DNA from: Maratus speciosus
Taxonomy: Eukaryota > Arthropoda > Arachnida > Araneae > Salticidae
Direction of reading: 5' to 3'
Assembly (NCBI GenBank): GCA_963932465.1
Contig: OZ010786.1
Span: 446,140,619 to 446,204,618, forward strand
DNA: 64,000 nucleotides
Part shown: positions 1 through 11,853 of the stretch, piece after piece
Numbering within the stretch: the first letter of the stretch is position 1
Layout: each line of letters starts with the position of its first letter
Made by a program: the position numbers and the translations under genes
Notes under the pieces: generated by a model
Databases searched by the model: none
What the model was told of the DNA's origin: nothing
The model's input: the letters and a program-made list of their open reading frames with translations, nothing else

Positions 1-113
1 AATGGAGGTAAAATTAGTATTGAGACTATGGTAATAAATTTCGTTCCATATAAAAATGTTCGTTCAGGAAAGTGGTATCTTAATGGAGGTGGTCGCATAG
101 GGAGGTTTCATTG
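1..113. mobile_element. Right end of a pogo/Tigger-like non-autonomous element (truncated by window start)
   Basis: Bases 1-113 match 28355-28467, the right end of the complete element at 27686-28467, with only scattered mismatches. Both carry the repeated motif AATGGAGGTGGTC and end ...TTTC(A/T)(T/C)TG followed by TA, as expected for a TA-targeting element. The rest of this copy lies outside the window. No coding potential. Confidence 0.75.
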
Positions 114-391
114 TATTTGGACTCGAGCCATTTTTATTATTAAAATAAATCATTTATCAAAGCCCAATGTATCAAGTAGTGTGGAAATAGCAGAGTCATT
201 TGAATTATAAGAATGTTTATTAAAACTCTAATTTAAATTCAAAAGTGCATCGAAAATACTTTATAAATTGTGCTGAACAGTGTAGGTGCAACCATTGAGC
301 AAACGGCCGGCTGCCCAGAGTCCCACGCAAATTAGAGTCTTGTTAGGGGCTCAGAGCTTTTCCGTACAATTCGAAATAAAGTTAACTTGTT

Positions 392-1418
392 ACTTTCTTC
401 TATCTTTACAAGAAAAAAGTATTGGATTCGTGAAAAATTCCGAATTCCGGTTTTCGACGGATTTATACGTTTTAGAAGGTCCTGGATACGATTTGATGGT
501 TTTTAGAAAATGTCTGTCCATCACACTGTCATTCTTTGAGTCTGTATGTGACAAAAATTTTGTGGGCGTTCTATCTCAAGAAATAATGCACGGAATTTCA
601 CAAAAAATTAAATTCAGTTAGACCTTGATATAAACTGGTTCTGATTACTTTTTAATGTAAATCGTCCAACAGGTGGCGCTGCTGTACTGTATTCCTCACG
701 ACTTCCGCAATAGCTCTATCTCAAGAACTAATGACTGGAGTTTCATAAAACTTCAGATTCAGTTAATCCTTGATATCATTTGGTGCTGATTACTTATTGG
801 AGAAAATCGCCCAACAGGTGGCGCTGCTATGCTGCATTATTCAGCACGAATTTTCATCAAACTTCAGATTCAGCTAGTCCCTTATATAAATCAGTGCTGT
901 TTAGTTTTCGGTGTAAATCGCCCAACAGGTGGCGCTGCTGTGCTGCCTTTTTCACAATTTCTGCAATAGCTATATCTCAAGAACTTACGCACGAATTTTC
1001 ATCAAGCTTCAGATTCAGTTAGTTCCTAGTATAAATTGATCTTAATTAGTTTTTGGTGTAAATAGCTCAACAGGTGGTACTGCTATGTGGAATATTTTAC
1101 AATTTCCGCAATAGTACTATCTCAAAAACTAATACATAGATTTTCATCAAACTCCAGATTCAGTTAGAAATTGACATGGTTTGTTGATGATTAGATTTTG
1201 GTGTAAATCACTTAACCGGAGGCGCTTATATGCTGCATTTTGAATGATTTACACGATTTTAGCAATAGTCATATCTCAAGAACTAATGCACGGAATTTCA
1301 TATCTTTAGAACCCTCATGATGGGCATAGATTGTCATTTCATTTTGGCACTGTACTAAAGAATTTTGAAGTAATTATATGAAGTATTAACATGTATCAGA
1401 TAGAAGAAAGTTTTGGGA
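392..1418 (-). mobile_element. Helentron-associated (DINE/HINE-like) element, copy 1
   Basis: One of three related copies (also 8731-9500 and 10428-11336). The left end is a hairpin (ACTTTCTTCTAT, short loop, AAGAAAAAAGT) and the right end carries the inverse motif ATAGAAGAAAGT before TTTTGGG, so the two ends form subterminal inverted repeats. Between them lie a short GTCT-type tract near 510 and tandem units of about 111-145 bp, marked by CAACAGGTGGCGCTGCT at 667, 812, 923, 1068 and a diverged copy near 1211. Subterminal inverted repeats, a GTCY tract, a tandem core and a terminal hairpin are the known layout of DINE-1/HINE elements mobilised by Helentrons. Strand is inferred by placing the hairpin at the 3' end. 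There is no coding capacity. A minisatellite caught in another element is the alternative. Confidence 0.55.
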
Positions 1419-1582
1419 TTGGCATACTGACTAGCGTAAACTAATGATACTATTGCTCAAAAGTTGTCTTTAAATATTTTTTTACGAAAAAAAATTCGTA
1501 TTAAATTTATTTCTTACAGCGAAAGTTGATATAATTGTCGGGGAATTTATAGATGTGAGGATCTTGAAAGTAACCGTAAAAA

Positions 1583-1587
1583 CATAA

Positions 1588-1618
<31 letters not shown>

Positions 1619-1640
1619 TAAAATAAATAAATAAATAAAA
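1583..1640. repeat. AATAA/AATA microsatellite
   Basis: A run of ATAAA and AATAA units interrupted only by length changes. A slippage-prone simple repeat, with no other function visible. Confidence 0.85.
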
Positions 1641-3179
1641 TATTCTAACGCATAGCATATTTTTACAAATTAAAAATAATTATACAGATTACATGTGAAA
1701 TAATAATTTGCATGTTATATTTAATAAAGTATATTTACGAGAGTTAGACCTCTGTTAAGCGGACAGACAAACAAAAATCATAAACACTTTTTAAGTATGT
1801 TGGAAAGTGTTAAAAGACAAGAAGAGCTGGAATGTAGTTGGTCACCTCAGATTCCAGCTAGGGCTGTTAACTGTTATAATATCGACTGAAGATATAAATT
1901 CTCTCAAAACATTAGACCCAGGATTGATTTTTTTTTCCTTTAGGGTCCAAGTAACAGGATTTTACGGTAAAATAATGAATTTTATTTATATTTAAATAAA
2001 AAGATTTTTTCAAGTATGAGCGAGGTACCCATTTTATTTTAATGTTTTAAAAGTCATCATAACCCTAACACAGACATATATAAAAAACAAACTGATACCT
2101 TCGTTCGCTTTGTGTGTTGCAAATAAACAAAGCGTGAAAGAAAAAGTAGCCAAAACGAAATGTATTTTTAAAATATGAGTGAAATGAAGAAACAATTTTC
2201 TTTTGATGAGTTATAAATTACCCTGAAGATAAAGATATATTAAAATCAAAATAGTACCCTTGTTCGTTGTAAGTGAAATAAATAGATAATTTTGAAAATA
2301 AAAAGCAACAAGTAAAAATTAAATTTAAAAAATCAAAAACCCGACTGCGTAAAAAGCGAACTAATTAATTATTTCTCATCAACGTGAAACTATTTTTTTT
2401 ATATTAGTTACCTATTTTTTTATTTACTTGTATTGTTGACTTTTTAGTTTTAAGTGTTTATCTATAAACACTGTTTTGATGAGGCCTATATATATCTACG
2501 ATGGTTAGAGTTGCAGTAAAGCTAGTGATCTTACCTACACAACTTCCAGGTTGTGTAATATTTAAACGGAGCTTCTGACTGTAAAATAGTCAATAAAACA
2601 TTTCTTCATTTTGAAAGACCTATACAATGATATGCCACTCAATAGGGTGTATAAATTTTTTTTTCGTCTGTACCACCATTTTGAATTTTACGGCCGCCAT
2701 TTTGAATTTAGCAAAACAAAACCTAGCCTATAACCATCGGACGGTTAAGACGAATCGATAGAGACCGCATTCACTAAAATTCATCTAGCCGTTGTGGTGC
2801 TTCGAGGTTATAAAGAAATCCACATACCCAGATACGCGTGAAACACATAACCCTTCTTTGCAGTCGGGTAAAAATGTAAAGTAATTAGTCGAGTTTCGCC
2901 ACCAAAAGAGAGTTCTTTATCGCAGTGAACCTAATTATTGTATTGGTGATTCTAAATAAATGGTACAAAAGGCAAGCAACGTTAAAGTGCTGTAATGGAT
3001 GTAATTAGAAAATAAAAATATGTCGTTGAATTACAACTATACGTTTTATCTGGCAACAACAACGAAGAGTTTGCTATTATGAAAATCGTCAATAGGCGCT
3101 GTTATTCAAAATGGCGACAATCCAGCATGCGAAATCTTTCTGAGTGTTAAAATACGCAAAAACTTCATTTGTTGTTGTT
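1641..3179. other. AT-rich stretch without recognisable gene
   Basis: No long open frame and no TIR pair could be supported here. The part from about 2640 to 3179 may be the decayed body of the mariner copy whose 3' coding end lies at 3180-3398: a weak CAATAGGGTGTATAAA motif at 2640 could be its left end, but it does not match the right end well. Confidence 0.4.
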
Positions 3180-3398
3180 GATCTAACGCAGTGCAATTTT
3201 TTTATTTGGGGGTACGTGAAAGACAAAGTGTTCGTTCCCCCACTTCCACTTCCACAGGACTTACAGCAATTAAAGCAAGGGATAAGTGACGTGTTGGACT
3301 CAATAACACGGGATATGACAGCAAAAATGTGGCATTAATTGTATTACTGTATAGACATTTGCGGTGTCACGGGAGGGGTCCTCATGGAACATCTTTAG
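3180..3398 (+). pseudogene. C-terminal remnant of a mariner-like transposase (DUF4817/DD41D-type group)
   Basis: A single reading frame keeps the C-terminal end of a mariner-like transposase. It begins DLTQCNFFIWGYVKDKV, which corresponds to the SPDLTPxDFFxWGYxKxxV block around the third catalytic residue, continues through VPPLPLPQDLQQLK and ends in EHL followed by a stop at 3396. The third catalytic aspartate is replaced by asparagine (QCN) and an in-frame TAA at 3336 interrupts the frame. Downstream, a terminal motif reads on the minus strand as CAGGGTGACTCAAAATGAA and ends at 3505 next to TA, as in such elements. The catalytic core and N-terminal helix-turn-helix were not found, so this is a dead 5'-decayed copy. 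The block pattern also fits the copy at 61914-62955, but the two differ enough to be separate families. Confidence 0.7.
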
Positions 3399-3754
3399 AA
3401 AATTTTATAGTTATAGTTCCACGTTAAATTTGTATTTCAAAAATAAACCATTACAAAAGTCACAGCTATGTTTTCCTTTTGTCCCATTCATTTTGAGTCA
3501 CCCTGTATAGCATTATTTTAAAAGAAATTTCTATGTTCACCATTTTATTGTCCTTTCTTGATCTTAAATTGACTCTAGTCCTTCAGAATTAAAAACTGAA
3601 AAATATTTTACTTTTATTTATTAAATGATGAAAATGTTTGTATGTATAGAATACACCGATAAAGTTTAGGCGGTGCTTGTCAACCAGGTATTTCTCTAGA
3701 ACGTACACATATTCGGTTGAAATTTATGTATTACTAATGCAGACATTGCTATAA

Positions 3755-4314
3755 CCTCTTCAGTTCCGAAGCTAAAATAATAATACAAATGCTTATTCAT
3801 CATTTTTTTCCAAACAAAATGACATCGTAAATGACAGAAAAAATAACTTTTCTGAAACTGATCCTTTAGGCGCTTAGTAATTTAGGTTAAAAAATATGGA
3901 TCTAAAACTACAAACTCCCTTAAAAACATCAATTTAATAACCATTAACCTAAATTAACGCAATCGCTAATTTAAGAGCTTTAAATAAGTAAATAATCTAC
4001 AAATCCTCGAAATTTTTATTGAAAAATATTTAAGTTATGAAATTTGACTTGAAATTTATGAAACTTATGAAAATTTCTCACTTTCTTGGTCATAATGTCT
4101 TTTGGGCACTTTTAGGCATTTTGCAAAATTAGATGAAAATAACATTTATTTTATGTGGGATTCAGCTTAGATGCTGTCATTTATTCGTTTACTTTGAACG
4201 TAAAAAACATTCAGCTATTGAGAAGTGATGTGAAAATGTAAAAAAAATGGACAATTTAGTTTTTATAAGGAAAAGAACAGAGGTCCTCGTATGGGGACGC
4301 AGGGACCGAAGAGG
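3755..4314. mobile_element. TTAA-bounded MITE, family T1 copy 1
   Basis: Terminal inverted repeats CCTCTTCAGTTCCGAAGC (left) and GGGACCGAAGAGG (right) sit between ATAA at 3751-3754 and TTAA at 4315-4318. The second copy, 47731-48258, has intact TTAA on both sides and the same interior. No open frame. TTAA duplication with CCT/CCC-starting ends is the signature of piggyBac-type mobilisation. Confidence 0.75.
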
Positions 4315-4549
4315 TTAAATAATGTGTCATAATTTGTACATACTATCGTATTTTCTCGAATCTAAAACTCACCTATATTTTAAGCCGCGAAAATACGGAT
4401 TTATATTTCAAACTCGTATATAACACGCAAGAATATTTGAAAGAAAGGAAAGATTAAGAAACACGCGAAGTATGGTAAATCCCAATTTTATTTATTCTCC
4501 ACATTATTTTAAGTTAGCATCTATTCCTCATAGTTATCACTCCGTATAT

Positions 4550-6103
4550 GGGGCATTATTACAATCTTTTGACTTTCAGGAATAAAAATCTGATGAAATT
4601 AAACTTGCTAAAATAACACTTTAAACTTATAGGCGAATGCTTTAATGAAACAAAATAAAGAAAAACTGGTCAGCAGCGAACATTTTTTATTTAACCCAGG
4701 TTTAAGTTAGACTTGAGAGTTTAATTTTCCTTACCATATTACCACTATAGCTTATTATTGTCTTCTAAATTTTTACTTAAAATGAATTTTTATAGTACCC
4801 AAAGGACATTCAAATAAGAAGTAATAACAATGTAGTATTTTTAGTACAAAATTTTGGTATAACATTGTCTTAAAGGTGTGTTAAAGTAAGGACGCTAAGG
4901 GAAAAAAAAGGGACGATAAGGAATAAACAAGTTGGAATTTGCTCGTAAAACGTGGCAAATGAGGTGCGTTCTTACTTTAACTAGTTTTATAAATATTTTT
5001 TGCACCGCATATTGTTCTGAATGTATATTTTAGTGCACTTAATAAGTGCATATGAATTTTATTCTGTTCGAAAGGCTGTAACATCATTAAAATGCACTTG
5101 CAATATTTTTTTCCCATTGGCCGTAATGGAATGGAAAATTTTAACTGTCCCTGTAATTAAACTATACATCCGATTTTCATAAAATTTGAAATGATTCGAC
5201 AAAGTTTTGCAAAAATTATATATTTAAAATTTCCGACCAGTCGGATGGGTAGTTTTTGCTCTGTTATATGCGGACGGACAGACAGACGGACCGAACGACG
5301 ACTATAGGTGGTACGTATTTATATAATTACGAACGCACCTAAAAAGGAATAGTAAGGATAGGACGGTAAGGAAAATTACCACCTATTTTTAGGCAAATCA
5401 TGTTAAAACTAAGCGATAGCCACAGTGTTCATTGATTTTTGGGAACAGATATTTACATTGGACTAAATTAAAAAAAAAAATAAATAATTTATCTTGAAAA
5501 GTGCAGGAATAAGCCTTGGAGGCGGAAAGACTACCAATAAAAACACGATACTTGAAATTGATATTTAAATGCTGATTTAAAATTCTGCAGTAAACGTCCT
5601 GTCAAAGAATTTTAGATATTCTTTCTCTAGCAAACTTCTGCATGAGACAAACGTTGACAAAAATTCTGTGGCTGCATCTGAAGTGATTTTCTGTATAAGT
5701 TTAGCAAGAAGGACGGTCAGGAATCTAAAACCCAGGGACAGAGTTAAAAAAAAAATAACAACCGTAAAAATGTGTGCAGGTTAATTTTTTGCTAAATATT
5801 TATATAAAACAATAGTCCCCAGTTTCTGAAAAAAATTACATCGAATTACTTTTATTGAAACAGTTTTAAACAGACAGCTCCAAACTTAAAAATCAGCATC
5901 AGGGACACGGGCGGTATAGGAATTTCCTGGTATATTTGGACCCCCAACATCGCACAAAACTTATTTATCTCGTTAATATTTTTATACAGTCATGCAATGG
6001 GGTTTTCCCCTGTATATGAAATAAAAAATCCCCACAAGAATATGTACTAAAATGAAAATTATTATTCAGGGACTTAAAATCCAAAAGATTGTAAGAATGC
6101 CCC
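4550..6103. mobile_element. Non-autonomous DNA element, family G copy 1 (GGGGCATT ends), with a nested insert
   Basis: The left end GGGGCATTATTACAATC and the right end (reverse complement GGGGCATTCTTACAATC) are inverted repeats flanked by TATA-type sequence. The reverse complement of 43170-44313 matches along its length, defining a dispersed family. Copy 2 lacks the segment 4962-5340 present here. No open frame longer than background. Confidence 0.7.
4962..5340. mobile_element. Nested insert within family G copy 1
   Basis: This 379-bp segment is missing at the equivalent place in the copy at 43170-44313 and is bounded by the short inverted repeat AGGTGCGTTC / GAACGCACCT, so it looks like a small transposon. 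It contains a GACAGACAGACGG tract near 5278. The target duplication is not clear. Confidence 0.5.
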
Positions 6104-6671
6104 TATACCATTTAGAAATTTTGCAGCGTTTATCTTCACTACTGTTTTGGATTGTTCGAAGATAGCGTCAACCTCATTTCGGTTTATCGAATATGTTTGC
6201 ATTACATTCTTGCATAGCGGTCGAATAACCTGAAGTTACACGATACTGATCCAAGATGCGACACGGTTCAGGTAGGGTTATCGATCATTTTTTTCGTTGC
6301 GTGTCGAGTTGACTTTATTTGTTTCGAGTTCGAGTTACGATTCGACTTTTGCGGGTCGAGATCGTAATGACACGGTTTTTCAAAAAGGTTTAGCATCATT
6401 TTTCAAATTGAAAATAACTAAATATTTGAACATTAATGAGAATATACATGCTCAATTTATAACATAAAGTATAAAAATGATATTAGAGATACGATTATAA
6501 ACTTATTTCCATAATTATAATAAAATATGGATATTGTTTCCATACATTTCGTATTTGGACTGAGTTAGGGTCTAATATCCAGTTGACGATTTTTTATTCG
6601 TCGGGTTTCGAGTTGTCTTTAAATAGAATTCACACAGGATTCTAATTTGTATGTGGGGGGCTTAGAATTAA

Positions 6672-7100
6672 GGGGTCTGGCCACTCAGCTTCGGAATTCT
6701 CCTCCGTAATGTTAAGTCTATGGACTTCTGATGCGTTCGTATATTTAAAATATCTTCTCGGGAAATTCCTATTTTTAACATCTTTTTTCAGTGTACTCCT
6801 CTTAAAGAACGTCTCTTTTTTTCTTAGATTTCAAATATTTTTAAAGCTGAATTTAATACTTTATGTGTTAAAAGCGGGCAAAATGTGAGTAAGATTTTAA
6901 CACTTCCTATAAAATTAAGTCCATACTTTAGAAATATTTTGAGAACTAAGAAAAAAGAGACATCTTTTAGGAAGAGTATACAAAAAATAGAAGTTAAAAA
7001 TATTAATTTTCCGAGGAGATATTTCAAATATACGAATGTATCCAATGCCCACAGACTTTACATTAGTGAGGGGAAATTGGAAGCTGAGTGACCAGGCCTC
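6672..7100. mobile_element. TTAA-bounded hairpin MITE, family T2
   Basis: Nearly the whole 429 bp is an inverted repeat: the left arm starts GGGGTCTGGCCACTCAGCTTC-like and the right arm ends as its complement, meeting near 6880. TTAA flanks both sides (6668-6671, 7101-7104). The short frames read in both directions here arise from the palindrome. RNA from either strand would fold into a long hairpin. Confidence 0.8.
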
Positions 7101-7264
7101 TTAAGGTTATATTAGCTTTCTAATACAACGCACACACATATTGGTTTAAAATATTATGAGCTGTTTCGGTTTAAGGCGCTTTCCAATTAAATTAAAGCGA
7201 TTTTTTAGAAACAAATGTGTGATAGATATGATTAAATACAGCACTATGATATTAAATAATACCA

Positions 7265-7288
7265 TATATATATATATATATATATATT
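7265..7288. repeat. TA dinucleotide repeat
   Basis: Perfect alternating TA run, a simple microsatellite. Confidence 0.85.
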
Positions 7289-7638
7289 TGAAAATTTAAA
7301 TTATAGTATGCCCCCGAATAATAAAAACACTTTTACCGATTGCTCAGTCTTAGTTATCATACTTTATCTTCTGTGAAAAAAATTCAAGTCTGTTAAAAAA
7401 AAGGCCGATGAGAAATCATACTAACTTACAAAATTGATTATAAAAAAATTAATTAAATAAAAAAACACGAAAATACAACCATAAAAAATTCTTTTATATA
7501 ATCTTGGGTATTTACTTATTTTTTTTATAGTAAGTATTAAATCTTTGTTTTTTGTAGCAAGGACTCCATTAGTAAACAAACATAACAAAAGGAGGTTACA
7601 TTTCTCAAAATCTCTAAAAAGCGAAAAATTCTTTAGAC

Positions 7639-7810
7639 TAGGGTTCTTCAACTTTTTTTGTAAAATAATCCTTTATCACCACAGATTTTGAAAGATAATC
7701 TTCGCCTTACATAATCCGCAAAGCGTTTCTGTCATTAAATTATTTAAAATTTTTCGACACTAAACTAGTGGTAGTTCTGTAGTATGCGGGCCAAACGTTG
7801 AAGATACCTA
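7639..7810. mobile_element. Short hAT-like MITE (172 bp)
   Basis: The ends read TAGGGTTCTTCAACTTT and, inverted, TAGGTATCTTCAACGTTTGG, resembling hAT/Buster termini (TAGGGGTCTTCAAC). The flanking octamers CTTTAGAC and ATTTAGGC agree at six of eight positions, consistent with an aged 8-bp target-site duplication. Too short to code. Confidence 0.6.
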
Positions 7811-7844
7811 ATTTAGGCAGTTTTATATATTTTATTAATTTTCG

Positions 7845-8070
7845 AGTTGAGTTGAGTTGATTTTTGACAACCGATTATCTACTTTAGGGATATAGGCCCA
7901 AGAGGGTCTTTCTAAGGGAACCTAACCCGTATTTACGCAAGGTTTCCCAAGGTTCGAAGAAAACCACGAAAACTCCGAACGGTTACGCCGACGGGCGCGA
8001 TTGGGTTCCAAACCAGCACCTCCTGTCTACCAGCTTCGAGAGCAGAAACTCTGAGCCACTGGTGGGGCTC
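7845..8070 (-). mobile_element. tRNA-derived SINE, minus strand, with target-site duplication
   Basis: Read on the minus strand from 8070, a tRNA-like head contains an A-box-like AGTGGCTCAGAG and a B-box-like GGTTTGGAACCC. It is followed by a body containing TTCGTGGTTTTCTTCGAACC and a tail of (TCAAC)n, seen as GAGTTGAGTTGAGTTGA on the plus strand. An 11-bp repeat ATTAATTTT(C/T)G lies on both sides (7834-7844 and 8071-8081), the mark of LINE-driven insertion. The head is too degenerate to be a functional tRNA. The body may hold one of the conserved SINE central domains, but I cannot assign it. Confidence 0.75.
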
Positions 8071-8730
8071 ATTAATTTTTGTATTTAATAGCAATAAATT
8101 AATTTTTAAACAAACATAACAAAATCATGTTAAAATTTTCAAAATCTCCAAAAAAATAGAAAAAAAAATCTGTATCATACCACAAATACGAGTCATCGTG
8201 AATTTCTTTAAAGCTTTCACACATTTTGGCAACACTTCAGGATTCGAATAATCCAGTGTATTAACTGCGGTAACCAAAAAAATTATAATAAAAAATATAT
8301 TAACCATATCTAGCTAGAACTGCTTTGCATAGCACTATGTACACCGTACATGTGAACATTATGAAGAATATTATGTTTCATAAATATGTTGTAAAGTAAA
8401 TAATGCAATTCGAGGAAACAGCAAGCATTGTTCAGTTCAGGAAATGTTTGACTGACATCAGTTTTGTGTTAGGCTTTGTTTATTCAGTCCCAGCAGCTGA
8501 ATTAAAAGCACAATTCAGTTAATTATGTGGGGCACTGAAAGTCACGATATGTATTCATTTTCCTGTTCAACCTTGAATTTCCTCTTTTGTTATGCAGATT
8601 ATTTTCGCACTGAAATTTCCTTAGTTAAAAAAAGGAGTTTTTTAGAAAAGTAGAATAATAATATTGATGATGCGTTGTTATCAATTGACTTTCAACGAAG
8701 GATATTACGCTATTCGTTTATATATGTTTT

Positions 8731-9500
8731 ACTTTCTTCTATTTTTACAAGAAGAAAGTATTGGATTCATGAAAATTATTGAATTCCAGTTTTCGGCGGA
8801 TTTTCAGGTTTTAGGGGTCAGATATTCCGAAAAATATGTTGTTACAAAATGTCTGTCTGTCTCTCTCTTTGTTTGCCTGAAGGTAACAAAAATTTTGTGG
8901 GCGCTCTATCTCAAGAATGAACGGAATTCAGGTGGTGCCTGATTTAAATTGGTGCTGATTATTTTTTGGTGTAACTCGCCCAACAGGTGGCGCTGTTATG
9001 CACCATTTTCCGCGATTTTTGCAATAGCTCTATCTCAAGAACTAATGCGCGGATTTTCATAAAACTTCATATTCTGTTAGTACTTGATATAATTTGGTGC
9101 TGATTACTTTTTGGTGAAAATCGCTCAACAGGTGGCGCTACCATGCTGCATTATTCATGGTTATCGCAATAGCTGTACCTCAAGAACTAATGGATGAATT
9201 TTCCTCAAACTTAAGATCCAGTTTGTCTCTGATATAAATAAATTGGTTCTGATTAGTTTTTGGTGTGAATCGTCCAACAGATGGCGTTGCTAGGAAGAAT
9301 TTTTTTTTACCATTTCCGCAATATCAAAAACAAACATAGCAAAAACTAATGCACGGATTTTTATCATCCTTCAGATTCAGATAGAAGTTGACATAAGTTG
9401 TTGCTGAATAGATTTTGGGTAAATCACCTAACCGGTGACGCTTCTATGCTGCATTTTTCAGGAAGTATTAACATGTATGAGATAAAAGAAAGTTTTGGGA
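8731..9500 (-). mobile_element. Helentron-associated (DINE/HINE-like) element, copy 2
   Basis: Same plan as 392-1418. Left hairpin ACTTTCTTCT...AGAAGAAAGT, a clear (GTCT)n tract at 8852-8870, tandem units marked by CAACAGGTGGCGCTG and relatives near 8981, 9127, 9278 and 9432, and right end TAAAAGAAAGTTTTGGG. The reading frame at 8664-8942 crosses the boundary and is repeat-derived. Confidence 0.55.
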
Positions 9501-9544
9501 TTGCCAAATTCGACTAGTTTATATATGTTCACACATAAGTGGTC

Positions 9545-10080
9545 TCATTTTCATACTTTTCCAGCATAGTTGAAATTATTTATCTCGATTCGTCTGTTTG
9601 CCTATGTCTAAAACTCTCGTAAATATTCTCGAATTGATATGTAATTTTTATATGATATTGAGATTCACTGCAGTATGTTCTCTATTGCTAATGAGGTGTT
9701 TAGCATTTATAGTTCGTGTACGGGGACATACGCAAAATTCTCTTACATTACGCTCTATGGGGAAAATCGTTTGCACCGTATTTTATTGATGTTACGACCT
9801 ATCAAACACAATGAAATAAAAAAATTATCTCCAAAGTGCATTACTATATGTTTTCTATAGATTATGTATAGAATTTATCTTTTTTTACAGAGACACACAA
9901 AAGAATTCGATTACAGGACTAACTACGATCGATTATTGCTGAAAGTGCATTTTCCCGGTTGTTGTCTATATTGTAAAACTTATATAATTTTTAGCCTATT
10001 GAGTGGTGCGTATAAATTACATAGATCATATACAGGGCTGCCCAAAAGAACTCCCACATATTACCGGACATAAGCAGTAA
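9545..10080. repeat. Dispersed repeat family Y, copy 1
   Basis: Aligns by eye with two blocks at 42895-43167 and 44320-44600, which are themselves one copy split by a family G element. Shared landmarks include AGCATTTAT(A/G)GTTCG, CATTACG(C/G)TC and CATATACAGGGCTGC. The overlapping frames at 9598-10073 are not conserved between copies and are not called as genes. Confidence 0.55.
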
Positions 10081-10224
10081 TTGCTTAAAAAAGATTTTTA
10101 CCAAGTTATATGCCTTTTAAATTGCTTATTTAGGTATCCCATTTGGTTGTATGAAAAAATTAAACTTCCTGACAATTTTCTGTTAATGTTGGAAATGGTT
10201 TTATAATCTCTCTCTGATGTGTGA

Positions 10225-10228
<4 letters not shown>

Positions 10229-10258
<30 letters not shown>

Positions 10259-10259
10259 T
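10229..10259. repeat. ATT trinucleotide repeat
   Basis: About ten perfect ATT units; simple repeat that creates a run of isoleucine codons in a meaningless frame. Confidence 0.85.
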
Positions 10260-10427
10260 TGGAAAAGTCTCGTTCTGCCTGTTGTCCCATTTCAATTAAA
10301 AAATATATATGCTTTAAACTTTATAAAAATATAAAAAAAAAGTTTCCACTAATTTCTAATATGATGTTAATATGCACAGTATTAAGCGCATGTTTTCAAA
10401 ACAGTCGTCTTATCGTATGCACTTTTT

Positions 10428-11336
10428 ACTTTCTTCTGCACTAGAAGAAAGTGCTGGGTTCGTGAAAATTTTCTTCTACTGGTTTTCGACGGATTTATAC
10501 GTTTATAAAGCTCCTGAACACTATTTGACTGTTTTTAGAAAATGTCTGTCTGTGTGTCTGTTTGCATGTAGCACACATTTTTGAGAGCTGATCTAACTCA
10601 TGAACTAATGCTCGGAATTTAATCAAACTTCAGATTCAAGTAGACCTTAATATGAACTGGAGTTGGTTAGGTGTTGGTGTACATCGCACAAGAGAAAGCA
10701 CTGGTATGTTGTGTTTTTTATGAGTGCTGCAATAGCTGTATCTCAAGAACTAATGCGCGGAATTTCATGAAACTTCATAGCCTGTTCAAGCTTAACATAA
10801 ATAGATTCTAATTAGGTTTGGGTGTATGCGTCTAAAAGGTTACACAGTTGTGCTGTGTTTTTTATTATGTCCGTGATAATTATATCTCAAGAACTAATGC
10901 ATGGAATTTCATCAAACTTCACATCTCAGTAGGCCTTGACATAAATAGATGCTAATTCAATTTTGACTTTGATCACCTAACAGGGGACGCTGCTATACTA
11001 TGCTTCGGGAAATATTCCTAGCCGGGTCCGCAATCAATTGATGCAATTTAGGGAGCATGGTTAGCAGTTTTATTAATCCCATTTTTGCATTTCTCATAAA
11101 CTTTTAACCACATTGTAGCTAGAATATCTTATTTTTTAAATTATTTAAGGGGAAACTGTGGGGCAGGCGATTTTTCAAGAATAAACATAATTTTGAGGAT
11201 ATTTTAGTTATTTATTTTTAACAACGTAAGGAAGAAACTGTAGAACAGATGATCTATGAACGACAGAAATTCTTATAACTTTTTGTACTATTTAAATAGT
11301 TTAATTGATTTGATTTATATAAAAGAAAGTTTTGTG
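10428..11336 (-). mobile_element. Helentron-associated (DINE/HINE-like) element, copy 3
   Basis: Left hairpin ACTTTCTTCT-GCACT-AGAAGAAAGT with perfect arms, the GTCTGTCTGTGTGTCTG tract near 10544, tandem units with CTCAAGAACTAATGC at about 140-bp spacing, and right end TAAAAGAAAGTTTTG. It is more diverged from copies 1 and 2 than they are from each other, implying more than one insertion wave. Confidence 0.55.
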
Positions 11337-11853
11337 TAGGCCACAAAAACTAGTTTTTATGGACGCGTCAAAAAGTTTAATGTATCATCGCCTATTGTGC
11401 CGCGTCAAAATGAGCGACATTGACAACGATGGGATTTAAAATTAACGTAGATTAGAGTTTTTCATCGAGTCGAATAATCCGAATTCACGCGAACCTAATT
11501 CGTGTGTGATTTGGATTTACTCACGTTTCAGGAGGTCTTCAAGTAAAATTTTCGGGTTCGGTTTGGGTCAAATATCGACCGAACCGTGCAGGTCACTATT
11601 TTAAATAGCATTAAAGGGCTGACACAAAACCCTTAGTCAGGGGTTTTCAATCTTTTATATTTCATCGCACACTTTAGCCTCCAATTGAATCTATGCGGCA
11701 TACTTGCATTTATAGAAAAGTACGAAACACAGCTGATTTTTCGTTTCTTTTTTTTTTTTTTTAAGCAAAACAATATATATATATATCACTTTTGATTTAT
11801 GCAATTTATGCATTTTAATAAACGAAATGTACAGCCACGGGTATGCCAAAATA

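Noticed and set aside
7421..8307. Two minus-strand frames (7421-7651, 8125-8307) with Leu/Ile/Phe-rich translation
   Set aside because: Compositional; they flank the hAT MITE and the SINE without conserved features.
11638..11700. Possible hAT left end CAGGGGTTTTCAATCTTTT
   Set aside because: No matching right end or repeat of the preceding octamer CCCTTAGT was found.
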